Source: Sphingomonas endolithica (GTDB lineage: Bacteria > Pseudomonadota > Alphaproteobacteria > Sphingomonadales > Sphingomonadaceae). Taken from it: DNA of 64,000 bases. The stretch's first letter is position 1; each line of letters starts with the position of its first letter. The notes beneath the pieces were generated by a model, which saw only the letters and a list, made by a program, of their open reading frames with translations, was not told where the DNA came from and ran no database searches. Location: positions 248,001-312,000 of the forward strand of contig NZ_CP103057.1 of the NCBI RefSeq assembly GCF_025231525.1, in the 5' to 3' direction. Position numbers and translations under genes: made by a program. Shown here piece by piece: positions 35,019 to 44,027 of the stretch.

Positions 35019-35830
35019 TGCGGCTGTCGATCGATCATCGCACGACGTATCGCTTCTCCGCCCCGCAAGGCCGGCTGACGCAGATGCTGCGCCTGACGCC
35101 CGAGGATACCGATGACCAGACGGTGGCCAGCTGGAACCTGCACGTCGATTGCGACGCACGGCTGCGCCCGGGGCGCGATGGCTTCGGCAACAAGGTGACG
35201 ATGCTATACGTCGCCGGCGCGATCGACAGCATCGAGATCGAGGTGACGGGCGAGGTGCTGACCAACAGTACCGACGGCGTGGTGCACGGCGCGCACGAAG
35301 GGCTACCACCGGCACTATACCTGCGATCCACACCGCTGACGCTGGCGGACGCGGCGATTGTCGATTTTGCCGCGGCCGCCGTGGAGGGGGGCCGCGATCT
35401 GATCGACCAGATGCATCGGTTGAACCTGGCGCTGCATGCGCGCTTCAAGGAGGATCGCGCGCGACCGGTGGCGGGGCAGACCGCGGCAACGGCGTTCGCC
35501 GCCGACAAGGCGACGCCACGCGATATGGCGCATATCTTCGTCGCTGGCGCGCGGTCGCTGGGCGTGCCAGCGCGCTATGTCTCGGGTTATAGCCGGAATG
35601 CCTTTGGCGGCGAGCATCGCCCGGCGCCGCATGGCTGGGCCGAGGCCTATGTCGAACGTCTCGGCTGGGTTGCATTCGATCCCTGCGCGGGACGATCGGC
35701 CGACGAGGCCTATGTGCGAGTGGCGGTGGCACTCGACGCCGCCGGCGCGGCGCCCGTTGCCGGATCGCGGCTCGGCGAGGGCCGAGAGCAGATGGATGTG
35801 GACGTCACGGTAGCGCCCACCGAGGGGTGA
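35018..35830 (+). CDS. Transglutaminase-like protein lacking the catalytic cysteine
   Basis: 270 residues. An N-terminal beta-rich domain (MRLSIDHRTTYRFSAPQGRL, RLTPEDTDDQTVASW, GFGNKVTMLYV) precedes a transglutaminase core. The His and Asp of the triad are present in PHGWAEAYV and WVAFDPC, and RSLGVPARYVSGYSR is typical. But where relatives have GVCQDxxH this protein reads ATPRDMAH, so the nucleophilic Cys is replaced by Pro. It therefore looks inactive as a protease or transglutaminase and may bind the product of the ATP-grasp enzyme. ATG overlaps the alpha-E stop. Confidence 0.88.
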   Translation: MRLSIDHRTTYRFSAPQGRLTQMLRLTPEDTDDQTVASWNLHVDCDARLRPGRDGFGNKVTMLYVAGAIDSIEIEVTGEVLTNSTDGVVHGAHEGLPPALYLRSTPLTLADAAIVDFAAAAVEGGRDLIDQMHRLNLALHARFKEDRARPVAGQTAATAFAADKATPRDMAHIFVAGARSLGVPARYVSGYSRNAFGGEHRPAPHGWAEAYVERLGWVAFDPCAGRSADEAYVRVAVALDAAGAAPVAGSRLGEGREQMDVDVTVAPTEG

Positions 35831-35855
35831 CGTGGATCAGCTGCCGGAGGAGCCG

Positions 35856-36635
35856 TCAGGCCAGTTCCTTCTCCAGTGCAGCCTGAACGCTGATCGGGGC
35901 CGCCACCGGTTCGTCCTGGAACAGGCTCCAGCCCCGTGGCCCAAGCACTTCGAGCGGGCGGTAGCGCGTCTTGTACTCCATGCGCTGCGATCCCTTCACC
36001 CAATAGCCGAGATAGACATACGGCAGACCGACGGCGCGCGCGCGCAGGATGTGATCCATGATGATGAAGTTGCCGAGACCCGGAACGTCCGAATCGAAGA
36101 AGCTGTAGATCATCGACAGGCCATCCGCCTGCTGATCGGTCAGGCAGGCACCGATCAGACGCCCCTGGCGGCCGTCTTGCGCCGGTTCGCGATACTCGAC
36201 GATGAAGCTGTTGACTGGCGAATGTTCGACCATGTCGGCATAGTCGCCCTCGTCCATTCCCGCCATGCCGCCGCCGGGGTGGCGAGCGGCAAGATAGCCG
36301 CGCAGCAGCTGGAACTGCTCGTCCGTCGCCCAGGGGCGGCAGGCGGTAATCTCCAGCGCGCCGAGACGCTTGAGCAATTTGCGCTGGGTTGCATTGGCGA
36401 CGAACTCCGACGCCACGACTCGTACCGACACGCACGCGACGCAAGACGCGCAACTGGGACGATAAGCCACTGACTGGCTGCGACGAAAGCCGATCCGGCC
36501 CAGTGCGTCGTTCAGTTCGGCGGCGTGGGGACCGTTAAGTTCGGTGAAAACCTTTCGCTCCTGCCGGCCCGGCAGATACGGGCACGGCGAGGGGCTGGTC
36601 ACGAAGAAGCGCGGAAAACGAAAAGGCGCAGTCAC
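35856..36635 (-). CDS. bpt: Aminoacyl-tRNA-protein transferase Bpt (N-degron pathway)
   Basis: 259 residues. [85 protein letters not shown] and [16 protein letters not shown] ends are those of the bacterial Ate1/Bpt family, which adds Leu to N-terminal Asp/Glu for ClpS-ClpAP degradation. GTG 36635 was chosen because GGGAG lies 7 bases before it and the family begins near FPRFFVTSP; an ATG 45 bases upstream would add residues without similarity. Confidence 0.93.
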   Translation of the reverse strand: MTAPFRFPRFFVTSPSPCPYLPGRQERKVFTELNGPHAAELNDALGRIGFRRSQSVAYRPSCASCVACVSVRVVASEFVANATQRKLLKRLGALEITACRPWATDEQFQLLRGYLAARHPGGGMAGMDEGDYADMVEHSPVNSFIVEYREPAQDGRQGRLIGACLTDQQADGLSMIYSFFDSDVPGLGNFIIMDHILRARAVGLPYVYLGYWVKGSQRMEYKTRYRPLEVLGPRGWSLFQDEPVAAPISVQAALEKELA

Positions 36636-36748
36636 GCCGGAACTCCCAAAAGCGAACCGGGTGCTGACCCGACCGCTCACATCTATGGGTCGCTTTTAAA
36701 ATGATGAAAAGGTCGTTTACCATCATTGATCGTTAACGCGGTCGCGCG

Positions 36749-37987
36749 TTAGGCGAGTTCGACGGGGCTCGCTTCGTAGCCCGCCTCGGTCAGAGCTGCG
36801 GTGAGGCGGTCGAGATGCGCCCGATCTCGCGTTTCGCATTCGATGTCGGTGATCAGCCCCTTGGCGGGCAGCGTGGTGAACACGCGCTGGTGATAGACTT
36901 CGATGATGTTGACGCGCTGCTGATCGAAGATGCGCGCCACGTTGAACAGCGCGCCGGGCTGATCCTGCAGACGGATGCGCAGGCGCGCCAGGCGGCCGGA
37001 ACGGGCGAGATCGCGCAGCAGGACGTTGGCGAGCAGCCGCGTGTCGATATTGCCGCCACACAGCACGACACCCACCGTCTTGCCGCGGAAACTTTCGGGA
37101 TGCTGGAGCAAGGCCGCCAGGCCCGCGGCGCCGGCGCCTTCGACCACGGTCTTCTCGATCTGCAGTAGCAGGCTGACCGCCTGTTCCAGGCTTCGTTCGC
37201 TTACCAGCACGATATCGTCGACCAGATCGGCGACCATCAGCGAGGTGATGCCGCCGGGTTCCTTGACCGCGATACCCTCCGCCAGCGTGTCGCCCGCGCA
37301 GGGCATGTCGGTGCCGTTGATGCGGTTGTACATCGAGGGGAATAGCTCCGCCTCGACGCCGATTACTTCGATCGGCTTGTCCGCCGCACGCGCCACGGTG
37401 GCCATGCCGGAAATCAGCCCGCCGCCGCCGATCGGCGTGAGCAGCAGATCGATCGCGGGGACGTCTTCGAGCATCTCGATCGCCACCGTGCCCTGGCCGG
37501 CGATCACCCGAACGTCGTCGAAGGGATGAACGAAGGTGAGGCCATTCACCGCCTCCAGTTCGCGGGCATGGGCATAAGCGGCATCGAAGGTCTCGCCGTA
37601 CAGCACCACCGTCGCCTTATGGCCTTCGGTCTGCGTCACCTTCACGGTCGGTGTGTTGGTGGGCATGACGATCGTCGCCGGGATGCCGAGCCGATTGGCG
37701 TGATAGGCGAGTCCTTGCGCATGATTGCCAGCCGATGCGGCGATGACACCCGGCGTGCCGGGGGGCAGCTGCAACAACGTGTTGAGCGCGCCGCGCTCCT
37801 TGTAGGCGGCGGTGAACTGCAGATTCTCGAACTTCAGATACACCGTCGCGCCGGTAAGTTCGGAGAGCGTGCGGCTGATGAAGGTCGGCGTTCGGACGAT
37901 CTGATCGGCGATGCGCGCGTGCGCGTCGCGGATGTCCTGGATGGTCACGGGAGCATGAGGCGGCGTGGGGAGGGGATAACTTGCCAT
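36749..37987 (-). CDS. ilvA: Threonine ammonia-lyase with ACT domain
   Basis: 412 residues, PLP-dependent fold type II. The Schiff-base lysine is K63 (FTAAYKERGA); the cofactor phosphate loop GGGGLISGMATVA and ASAGNHAQGLAYHA are intact. A single ACT-like regulatory domain occupies about 330-412 (RIRLQDQPGALFNVARIFDQ). It deaminates threonine to 2-oxobutyrate, the first step to isoleucine; the short form with one ACT domain is usual in alphaproteobacteria. Divergent from the dehydrogenase gene at 38046. Confidence 0.94.
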   Translation of the reverse strand: MASYPLPTPPHAPVTIQDIRDAHARIADQIVRTPTFISRTLSELTGATVYLKFENLQFTAAYKERGALNTLLQLPPGTPGVIAASAGNHAQGLAYHANRLGIPATIVMPTNTPTVKVTQTEGHKATVVLYGETFDAAYAHARELEAVNGLTFVHPFDDVRVIAGQGTVAIEMLEDVPAIDLLLTPIGGGGLISGMATVARAADKPIEVIGVEAELFPSMYNRINGTDMPCAGDTLAEGIAVKEPGGITSLMVADLVDDIVLVSERSLEQAVSLLLQIEKTVVEGAGAAGLAALLQHPESFRGKTVGVVLCGGNIDTRLLANVLLRDLARSGRLARLRIRLQDQPGALFNVARIFDQQRVNIIEVYHQRVFTTLPAKGLITDIECETRDRAHLDRLTAALTEAGYEASPVELA

Positions 37988-38045
37988 AGATCAAGCCGAC
38001 TAGACCATCTGGCGCAGCGAAGGAACACTGACTATCGGAAGAGCC

Positions 38046-38900
38046 ATGGCAACAATCGCATTCATCGGAACCGGCGTGATGGGCGCGCCGATGGCGGGGC
38101 ATCTCGTCCGCGCCGGGCACGACGTCACCGTCTATAATCGCACGCGCGCCAAGGCGGATGCCTGGGCGGACACTTATGGCGGGCAGGTCGCCGATACGCC
38201 GGCCGCGGCGGCAATGGGCAAGGATGCGGTGATCACCTGCGTCGGCAACGACGATGATCTGGCTGCGGTGACCCTCGGGGCCGAGGGCGCCTTTGCGGTG
38301 ATGCGCGACGACGCGGTGTTCATCGACCACACGACCGTGTCGGCGGATATCGCACGACGGCTGGCAAGTGCGCGGGCATTATCGGTGGATGCACCGGTAT
38401 CAGGCGGGCAGGCGGGTGCCGAGAACGGCAAGCTGTCGATCATGTGCGGCGGATCGGCCGAAGCGCTGGCCAAAGCGGAGCCGATCATGGCCGCCTATGC
38501 CGCGCGGATCGTGCATGTCGGTGATCCGGGGGCGGGGCAGACGACCAAGATGGTCAACCAGATCGCCATCGCCGGCGTGCTGCAGGGTGTGAGCGAGGCG
38601 CTGCGATTCGCGCAGGCAAGCGAACTCGACCTCGCCAAGGTGTTCGAGGCGATATCGGGCGGTGCGGCGCAGAGCTGGCAGATGGTCAATCGCTGGGAGT
38701 CGATGGGCGAGGACCGCTTCGACTTCGGCTTTGCGGTGGATTGGATGCGCAAGGATTTGGGGCTGGCGCTGGATGAAGCTAAGCGCAACGGCGCGGTGCT
38801 GCCCGTCGCGGCGTTGGTCGATCAATTCTATGCCGAGGTGCAGCGGATAGGCGGCGCCCGCCAGGATACGAGCGCGCTCGTCAGGAGATTGCCGAAGTGA
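38046..38900 (+). CDS. 3-hydroxyisobutyrate-dehydrogenase-family oxidoreductase
   Basis: 284 residues. An N-terminal Rossmann fold IAFIGTGVMGAPMAGHLVRA, then DAPVSGGQAGAENGKLSIMC (substrate loop) and GAGQTTKMVNQIAI with the catalytic Lys. Fits the beta-hydroxyacid dehydrogenase family (3-hydroxyisobutyrate, tartronate semialdehyde or glyoxylate/succinic semialdehyde reductases); the substrate cannot be assigned. No other valine degradation genes are near. Its stop overlaps the GTG start of the amidohydrolase. Confidence 0.9.
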   Translation: MATIAFIGTGVMGAPMAGHLVRAGHDVTVYNRTRAKADAWADTYGGQVADTPAAAAMGKDAVITCVGNDDDLAAVTLGAEGAFAVMRDDAVFIDHTTVSADIARRLASARALSVDAPVSGGQAGAENGKLSIMCGGSAEALAKAEPIMAAYAARIVHVGDPGAGQTTKMVNQIAIAGVLQGVSEALRFAQASELDLAKVFEAISGGAAQSWQMVNRWESMGEDRFDFGFAVDWMRKDLGLALDEAKRNGAVLPVAALVDQFYAEVQRIGGARQDTSALVRRLPK

Positions 38901-40672
38901 AACGTTGCACGACCGTCACCCTGAACTCGTTTCAGGGTCCATGCGCGGCCACTTGCCTCATGCGTGTCGCCCGTGTGGCAGATGACCGCGCCTGGATGCT
39001 GAAACAAGTTCAGCATGACGGTAAGCGTGTGGTGCAGGCAGTGCTCGCGGCGTTCGCCCTGAGTTTCGCAACCCCCGCCCTCGCCGATGCCCTGGTCGAC
39101 AATGTCAACGGCGTGACGATGGACAAGGACGGCAAGCCGATCCAGTTCACCGGCCTGCTGATCACGCCCGAGGGCAAGGTCAGCCGGTTGCTCCAGCGCG
39201 GCGACAAGCGGCCCGAGAAGCTGGATTGGCGCGCGGACATGAAGGGTAGGACATTGCTGCCCGGCTTCGTCGACGCGCATGGCCATGTCATGGAACTGGG
39301 CTTCCGCGCGCTGGCGCTCGACTTGTCCGATACGCGCACGCTGGAGGAAGCCAAGGCGAAGATCGCCGCTTATGCCAAGGCCAATCCCGATCGCAAATGG
39401 ATCTTGGGGGGCGGCTGGAACCAGGAGGCGTGGGGCCTGGGCCGGTTTCCCACCGCTGCCGATCTCGACGGGATTGCCGGCGATCAGCCGATCTGGCTCG
39501 CGCGCGCGGATGGTCATGCCGGTTGGGCGAATTCCGCCGCGATGAAGGTGGCGGGCGTCACCGCGCGCAGCATCTCGCCGGCGGGCGGGCGGATCGAGAA
39601 GACGGGCACGCTGCCGAACGGCGTGTTCGTCGATGCCGCGCAGCAATTGATCGAGAAAGCGGTGCCGCAGCCGCTGCCGGCGGACAGGAATGCCGCCTTC
39701 ATCAAGGCGCAGACGATCCTGCTCGGCTTCGGCATCACCGCGACTGCGGACATGGGGACCTCACTCGACGATTGGCTCGCCTATCGCCGGATAGGCGATC
39801 TCGGCGCGATGCGGGTGCGGGTGATGAGCTACGCGAGCAGTGTCGACACTGCGGTGCAGGTCGGCGGGCGCGGGGGAACGCCGTGGCTGTACGGCGACAA
39901 GCTGCATCTGGGTGGTGTGAAGCTGTACGCCGATGGTGCGCTTGGATCGCGCGGCGCGTGGCTGAAGGCGCCGTATAGCGACGCGCCCAAGGAAAGCGGC
40001 CTCGGCTTCATGGCCGAGGACGTGATCCGCAACCTGATGAGCCGGGCGTCGCTCGAGGGGTATCAGGTCGCGGTGCATGCAATCGGCGACAAGGCCAATG
40101 CGCAGGCGCTGGACGCGATCGAGGCGATGTCCGATACCTATAAGGGCGATCGGCGCTGGCGGATCGAACATGCGCAGATCGTCGATCCGATCGACCTGCC
40201 GCGCTTCGGCAAGTTCGGCACGATCGCCTCGATGCAGCCGGTGCATGCCACGAGCGATCGGACGATGGCCGAGGCGCGGCTGGGCGCAGCGCGACTGACC
40301 GGCGCCTATGCCTGGGCGACGATGCTGAAGAACGGTGCCAAGCTGGCCTTCGGATCGGACTATCCGGTGGAAAGCCCCGATCCGTTCGCCGGCTGGGCCG
40401 CGGCGTTCACGCGCACCGATGCGACGGGGCAGCCGTTCGGCGGCTGGCGGCCGGAGGAAGCGGTGACGCGCGAGCAGGCGTGGTGGGCGTTCACGCAAGG
40501 GGCGGCCTATGCGGGGTTTGCCGAAGACAAGTTCGGGCGGCTGGCGGTCGGGCAGCAGGCGGACTTCATCATCGTCGATCGCGATCCGCTGCTGGCTTCA
40601 CCGGCCGAATTGCGGACCACGAAGGTGCAGGAGACCTGGGTCGGCGGGGCGAAGGTTTGGTCGCGGAAGTGA
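38897..40672 (+). CDS. Secreted YtcJ-type amidohydrolase with repeat-encoded N-terminus
   Basis: 591 residues as an open frame. Metal site GFVDAHGHVMELG, then WILGGGWNQEAWG, KLYADGALGSRGAW, VAVHAIGDKANAQALD, HAQIVDP, FGSDYPVESPDPF and DFIIVDRDPLL: the amidohydrolase-3 (YtcJ/LAF3-like) family. Signal-like VVQAVLAAFALSFATPALAD is at about 46-64. The preceding 40 residues, from TLNSFQGP to MLKQVQHDGK, are the translation of a palindromic repeat (38914-39020). Translation may start at GTG 38897, which overlaps the upstream stop, or at an in-frame GTG near 39029 just before the signal peptide. Confidence 0.88.
   Translation: MKRCTTVTLNSFQGPCAATCLMRVARVADDRAWMLKQVQHDGKRVVQAVLAAFALSFATPALADALVDNVNGVTMDKDGKPIQFTGLLITPEGKVSRLLQRGDKRPEKLDWRADMKGRTLLPGFVDAHGHVMELGFRALALDLSDTRTLEEAKAKIAAYAKANPDRKWILGGGWNQEAWGLGRFPTAADLDGIAGDQPIWLARADGHAGWANSAAMKVAGVTARSISPAGGRIEKTGTLPNGVFVDAAQQLIEKAVPQPLPADRNAAFIKAQTILLGFGITATADMGTSLDDWLAYRRIGDLGAMRVRVMSYASSVDTAVQVGGRGGTPWLYGDKLHLGGVKLYADGALGSRGAWLKAPYSDAPKESGLGFMAEDVIRNLMSRASLEGYQVAVHAIGDKANAQALDAIEAMSDTYKGDRRWRIEHAQIVDPIDLPRFGKFGTIASMQPVHATSDRTMAEARLGAARLTGAYAWATMLKNGAKLAFGSDYPVESPDPFAGWAAAFTRTDATGQPFGGWRPEEAVTREQAWWAFTQGAAYAGFAEDKFGRLAVGQQADFIIVDRDPLLASPAELRTTKVQETWVGGAKVWSRK
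38914..39020. repeat. Palindromic element, CCTGAACTCGTTTCAGG family (intact copy, inside a gene)
   Basis: 107 bases. Left arm CGTCACCCTGAACTCGTTTC... and right arm ...AACAAGTTCAGCATGACG pair over about 35 bases around a loop of about 37 bases. It lies in frame at the start of the amidohydrolase gene. The same arms are found split at 40687-40721 and 41142-41176. Confidence 0.9.
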
Positions 40673-40686
40673 GGGGCGAATCGTAA

Positions 40687-40721
40687 CGTCATGCTGAACT
40701 TGTTTCAGCATCCATGCGCGG
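40687..40721. repeat. Left half of a split palindromic element
   Basis: 35 bases nearly identical to the left arm of the element at 38914 (CGTCATGCTGAACTTGTTTC then AGCATCCATGCGCGG). Its complement is 420 bases away at 41142, with a GIY-YIG gene between. Confidence 0.88.
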
Positions 40722-40745
40722 TCAATTGATGCAAGGGCGACGTAT

Positions 40746-41069
40746 ATGGAGCGTGAACCCGCTGTCTACATACTCGCCAGCCAAAAGCGCGGGACCTTAT
40801 ATGTCGGCGTAACCTCGGTGCCGGTCGGACGTATGATGCAGCACCGAGACGAACTGATCGAGGGCTTTACCAAACGCTACGGCGTCAAGCGGCTCGTGCT
40901 GATCGAGCACGCCGAGACGATGGACATTGCGATCGCCCGGGAGAAGCAGTTGAAGAACTGGCATCGTGCATGGAAGATCAACCTCATCGAAGCGACTAAT
41001 CCGACCTGGCGTGACTTGGCGCTGGATTTCGGCCTGGCACCTTTGTCGCCGACGCGGATCACCAGGTGA
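40746..41069 (+). CDS. GIY-YIG nuclease-family protein inside a split repeat
   Basis: 107 residues, a single GIY-YIG domain of the small COG2827/UPF0213 class. VYIL (7-10), GTLYVGVTS (17-24), R29, E66 in IAIAREKQLKNW and N71 match the five catalytic positions. Such small proteins may be structure-specific endonucleases; most are uncharacterised. It lies exactly between the two halves of a palindromic repeat whose intact copy is 1.7 kb upstream, so the gene occupies the loop of the repeat. It could be a passenger or the agent that moves or processes these repeats. Confidence 0.88.
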   Translation: MEREPAVYILASQKRGTLYVGVTSVPVGRMMQHRDELIEGFTKRYGVKRLVLIEHAETMDIAIAREKQLKNWHRAWKINLIEATNPTWRDLALDFGLAPLSPTRITR

Positions 41070-41141
41070 CGTCGCACCGGGATTGCTTTGGGATCGCGGC
41101 GCGGTTGATCGACCCACGGGTCGTGTCCATGTGGTGGGTGG

Positions 41142-41176
41142 CCGCGCCTGGATCCTGAAACGAGTTCAGGATGACG
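41142..41176. repeat. Right half of a split palindromic element
   Basis: CCGCGCCTGGATCCTGAAAC followed by GAGTTCAGGATGACG, the right arm matching 38986-39020. A further 20 or so bases to its left resemble the loop of the intact copy (CGTGTC..TGTGG), showing that the interruption is within the loop. Confidence 0.85.
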
Positions 41177-41210
41177 GCGGGACGTGGTTCAGGCCCTAAC
41201 CCCCAAACAA

Positions 41211-41243
41211 AAGGCCGCGGCACCCCCCGATGCCGCGGCCTTT
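41211..41243. terminator. Terminator of ctrA
   Basis: Perfect 10-bp stem GGCCGCGGCA / TGCCGCGGCC around loop CCCCCCGA, with A residues on the left and T residues on the right. Read on the minus strand it is followed by TTTTGTTTG, a good U tract for ctrA; it could also work on the plus strand. Confidence 0.85.
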
Positions 41244-41274
41244 GCTGCCCGCGGCAGCAGCCCTATTCGATCGA

Positions 41275-41982
<708 letters not shown>

Positions 41983-42077
41983 CTTGGCCGTCCCCTGTCC
42001 AGACGCGTCGCCATCAGCCTGTTGCTGATCGCTATCGCGCATAAACCATTAACCTCATCAGGGATGAACGCAAAAGG

Positions 42078-42092
42078 TTAATTTCGAATTAA
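42078..42092 (-). promoter_or_regulatory. ctrA: CtrA box upstream of ctrA
   Basis: TTAA-TTTCGAA-TTAA, an exact TTAA-N7-TTAA CtrA recognition site, about 100 bases before the ctrA start. GANTC sites (CcrM methylation sequence) lie close by at 42108-42112 (GAGTC) and 42140-42144 (GAATC). Together they resemble the ctrA control region of Caulobacter. Confidence 0.75.
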
Positions 42093-42197
42093 GCGGCCTA
42101 GTTCCGCGAGTCGCGGGCAATTCTTTCGGTCGGCGCCGCGAATCACCTGTGCGATGAGAGCCCTTTTGGCCTGAAGTGGTAAACAACGCGCTACGCG

Positions 42198-43112
42198 TCA
42201 GCTGCCAAATCCATCTGCCGCGCAGACGCTGCGCATCCGTTCGGCCAGGAAGGCGATCAACGTCTCGACGCGGGCGGGGCGGAGATTGCTCGGCGGGGTG
42301 AGCAGGTGGAGCGCGATCGGCGGCAAGGTCCAGTCGGTCAGGATCGCTTCCAGCGCGCCACTCGCCAGATCCGGGCCGACGATGAAGTCGGGCAGGATGC
42401 CGATGCCGAGCCCGGCACGGAGCGCGGGCAACAGCGCGTCGCCGCTGTTGGTGCGCAGCGGGCCGGTCGGGCGTACCGCCGCCTCGCCACCATCGGGGCC
42501 GCGGAAGCGCCAGGGGCCGGTGACGTTGGTGTAGGCAAAGCATGGCCGCTCGCCGAGTTGCGCAGGGTGGGTCGGGCGGCCGTGTAGCTGCAGATAGGCT
42601 GGCGCGGCGATGATATGTGCGTTGACGGGGCCGAGGCGGCGCGACCGCAGCGAGGAATCGGGCAGATCGGCGATGCGCAGCGCGATGTCGAAGCCGTCGG
42701 CGACGATGTCGACCTTGCCGTCGGTGAGGTTCAGATCGATCTCGATGCCGGGATGCTGCGCCAGAAATTCGGTCACGAGCGGCGCGACGTGGAGCAGGCC
42801 GAGCGTCATCGGCGCGGTCAGGCGGACCAGGCCGCTGGGCGCGGTAGCGGCGTCGCGCGCGGCTTCCTCCGCCGCGTTCGCCTCCGCCAGGATGCGCGCG
42901 GCATGCTCGGCCAGCGCCTTGCCGCTCTCGGTCAGCGTCAGGCGGCGGGAGGTACGGTGGAACAGCGACTGGTTGAGATGCGCCTCCAGCCGGGTGATCG
43001 CCTTGGACACCGTGGCCTTGGACACGCCGATCGTCTCTGCCGCGCCGCTGAACGAGCGATGCTCGACCACTTGCGCGAAGATCGCCCAGGCTTCGAGGTC
43101 CGGCAGGCGCAT
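42198..43112 (-). CDS. LysR-family transcriptional regulator
   Basis: 304 residues. N-terminal HTH MRLPDLEAWAIFAQVVEHRS, SFSGAAETIGVSKATVSKAI, TRLEAHLNQSLFHRTSRRLT; C-terminal substrate-binding domain from about 90 (LVRLTAPMTLGLLHVAPLVTE, GIEIDLNLTDGKVDIVADGF, DIALRIADLPDSSLRSRRLG), typical of the CrgA/DmlR branch. Divergent from the pirin gene, 123 bases apart, so it probably controls pirin and perhaps wrbA, as LysR-pirin pairs often do. Ligand unknown. Confidence 0.92.
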   Translation of the reverse strand: MRLPDLEAWAIFAQVVEHRSFSGAAETIGVSKATVSKAITRLEAHLNQSLFHRTSRRLTLTESGKALAEHAARILAEANAAEEAARDAATAPSGLVRLTAPMTLGLLHVAPLVTEFLAQHPGIEIDLNLTDGKVDIVADGFDIALRIADLPDSSLRSRRLGPVNAHIIAAPAYLQLHGRPTHPAQLGERPCFAYTNVTGPWRFRGPDGGEAAVRPTGPLRTNSGDALLPALRAGLGIGILPDFIVGPDLASGALEAILTDWTLPPIALHLLTPPSNLRPARVETLIAFLAERMRSVCAADGFGS

Positions 43113-43235
43113 GATCGAGTCCTTTCTCTTGGTCCCGCAAGCTACCAAGTGAAACGATTGGTTTCCAGCGTTTCCGTTTACGACCTAATCAAAACCACTA
43201 TCTTGGCGGCAACAACTGTTAGCGAGGACTTCGCC

Positions 43236-43952
43236 ATGATCGATACCAAGAGCAAAATTGAAAAAAGGTCGTTCGACAGCCTGGGCCATGCCGACCATGG
43301 CTGGCTGAACGCGCGCCATCACTTCTCGTTCGCCAATTACTATGATCCCGCTCGCATGGGCTGGGGCGCGATCCGCGTGTGGAACGACGACGAGATCGGG
43401 CCGAACAGCGGCTTTCCGGCGCATCCGCACAAGGACATGGAGATCATCACCTATGTCCGCAGCGGCGCGATCACGCACCAGGATTCGATGGGTAACAAGG
43501 GCCGGACCGGCGCTGGCGATGTGCAGGTGATGAGTGCCGGTACCGGCGTGCGGCATGCCGAATTCAACCTGGAGCCCGAGACGACGACATTGTTCCAGAT
43601 CTGGATCGAGCCATCGCGGACCGGCGGCGCGCCGAGCTGGGGTGCCAAGCCGTTCCCCAAGGAAGCACGCGACGGCAAGTTCGTCGTGCTGGCGAGCGGC
43701 TTTCCGGAGGACGTCGATGCCCTGCCGATCCGGACCGATGCCCGTGTGCTGGGTGCGACGGTGAAGGCGGGCGAGAGCGTCACGCACATCGTCGGCACGG
43801 GACGGCATGCCTATCTCGTCGCGGCGAAGGGCGCGCTGGAGATCGATGGCGTGCGATTCGGCCCGCGTGATGGCGCGGCGCTGGAAGGCGGCCAGACCGT
43901 CGAGATCAAGGCGCTCGAAGATGCCGAGATCGTGCTGGTCGACAGCGAGTAA
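43236..43952 (+). CDS. Pirin-family protein
   Basis: 238-residue bicupin of the pirin/YhhW family. N-terminal cupin HPHKDMEIITYVRSGAITHQ, GAGDVQVMSAGTGVRHAEFN, and FQIWIEPSRTG; C-terminal cupin with HIVGTGRHAYLVAAKGALEI. Metal ligands (HPHKD, H of RHAEFN) are present; YhhW has quercetinase activity, but the role here is unknown. The frame is open upstream for some 200 codons without homology; the start MIDTKSKIEKR was chosen. Divergent from a LysR gene and followed by wrbA. Confidence 0.92.
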   Translation: MIDTKSKIEKRSFDSLGHADHGWLNARHHFSFANYYDPARMGWGAIRVWNDDEIGPNSGFPAHPHKDMEIITYVRSGAITHQDSMGNKGRTGAGDVQVMSAGTGVRHAEFNLEPETTTLFQIWIEPSRTGGAPSWGAKPFPKEARDGKFVVLASGFPEDVDALPIRTDARVLGATVKAGESVTHIVGTGRHAYLVAAKGALEIDGVRFGPRDGAALEGGQTVEIKALEDAEIVLVDSE

Positions 43953-43963
43953 GTATATCGAAA

Positions 43964-43991
43964 CGTCATGCCGGCGCAGGCTGGCATGACG
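43964..43991. repeat. Short hairpin repeat between pirin and wrbA
   Basis: CGTCATGCCGGC and GCTGGCATGACG pair around a 4-base loop with one mismatch; the minimal form of the CGTCATCC-type repeats. Confidence 0.75.
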
Positions 43992-44027
43992 GCCCTTGTT
44001 GCTGCCCCTCCCACAAAGGAAACGTCC

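Noticed and set aside
36700..36748. CtrA boxes in the bpt/ilvA gap
   Set aside because: TTAAC-like words occur but not with the 7-base spacing needed.
42615..43235. 207-codon N-terminal extension of the pirin gene
   Set aside because: It runs antisense through the LysR gene; the pirin family starts at MIDTKSKIEKR.
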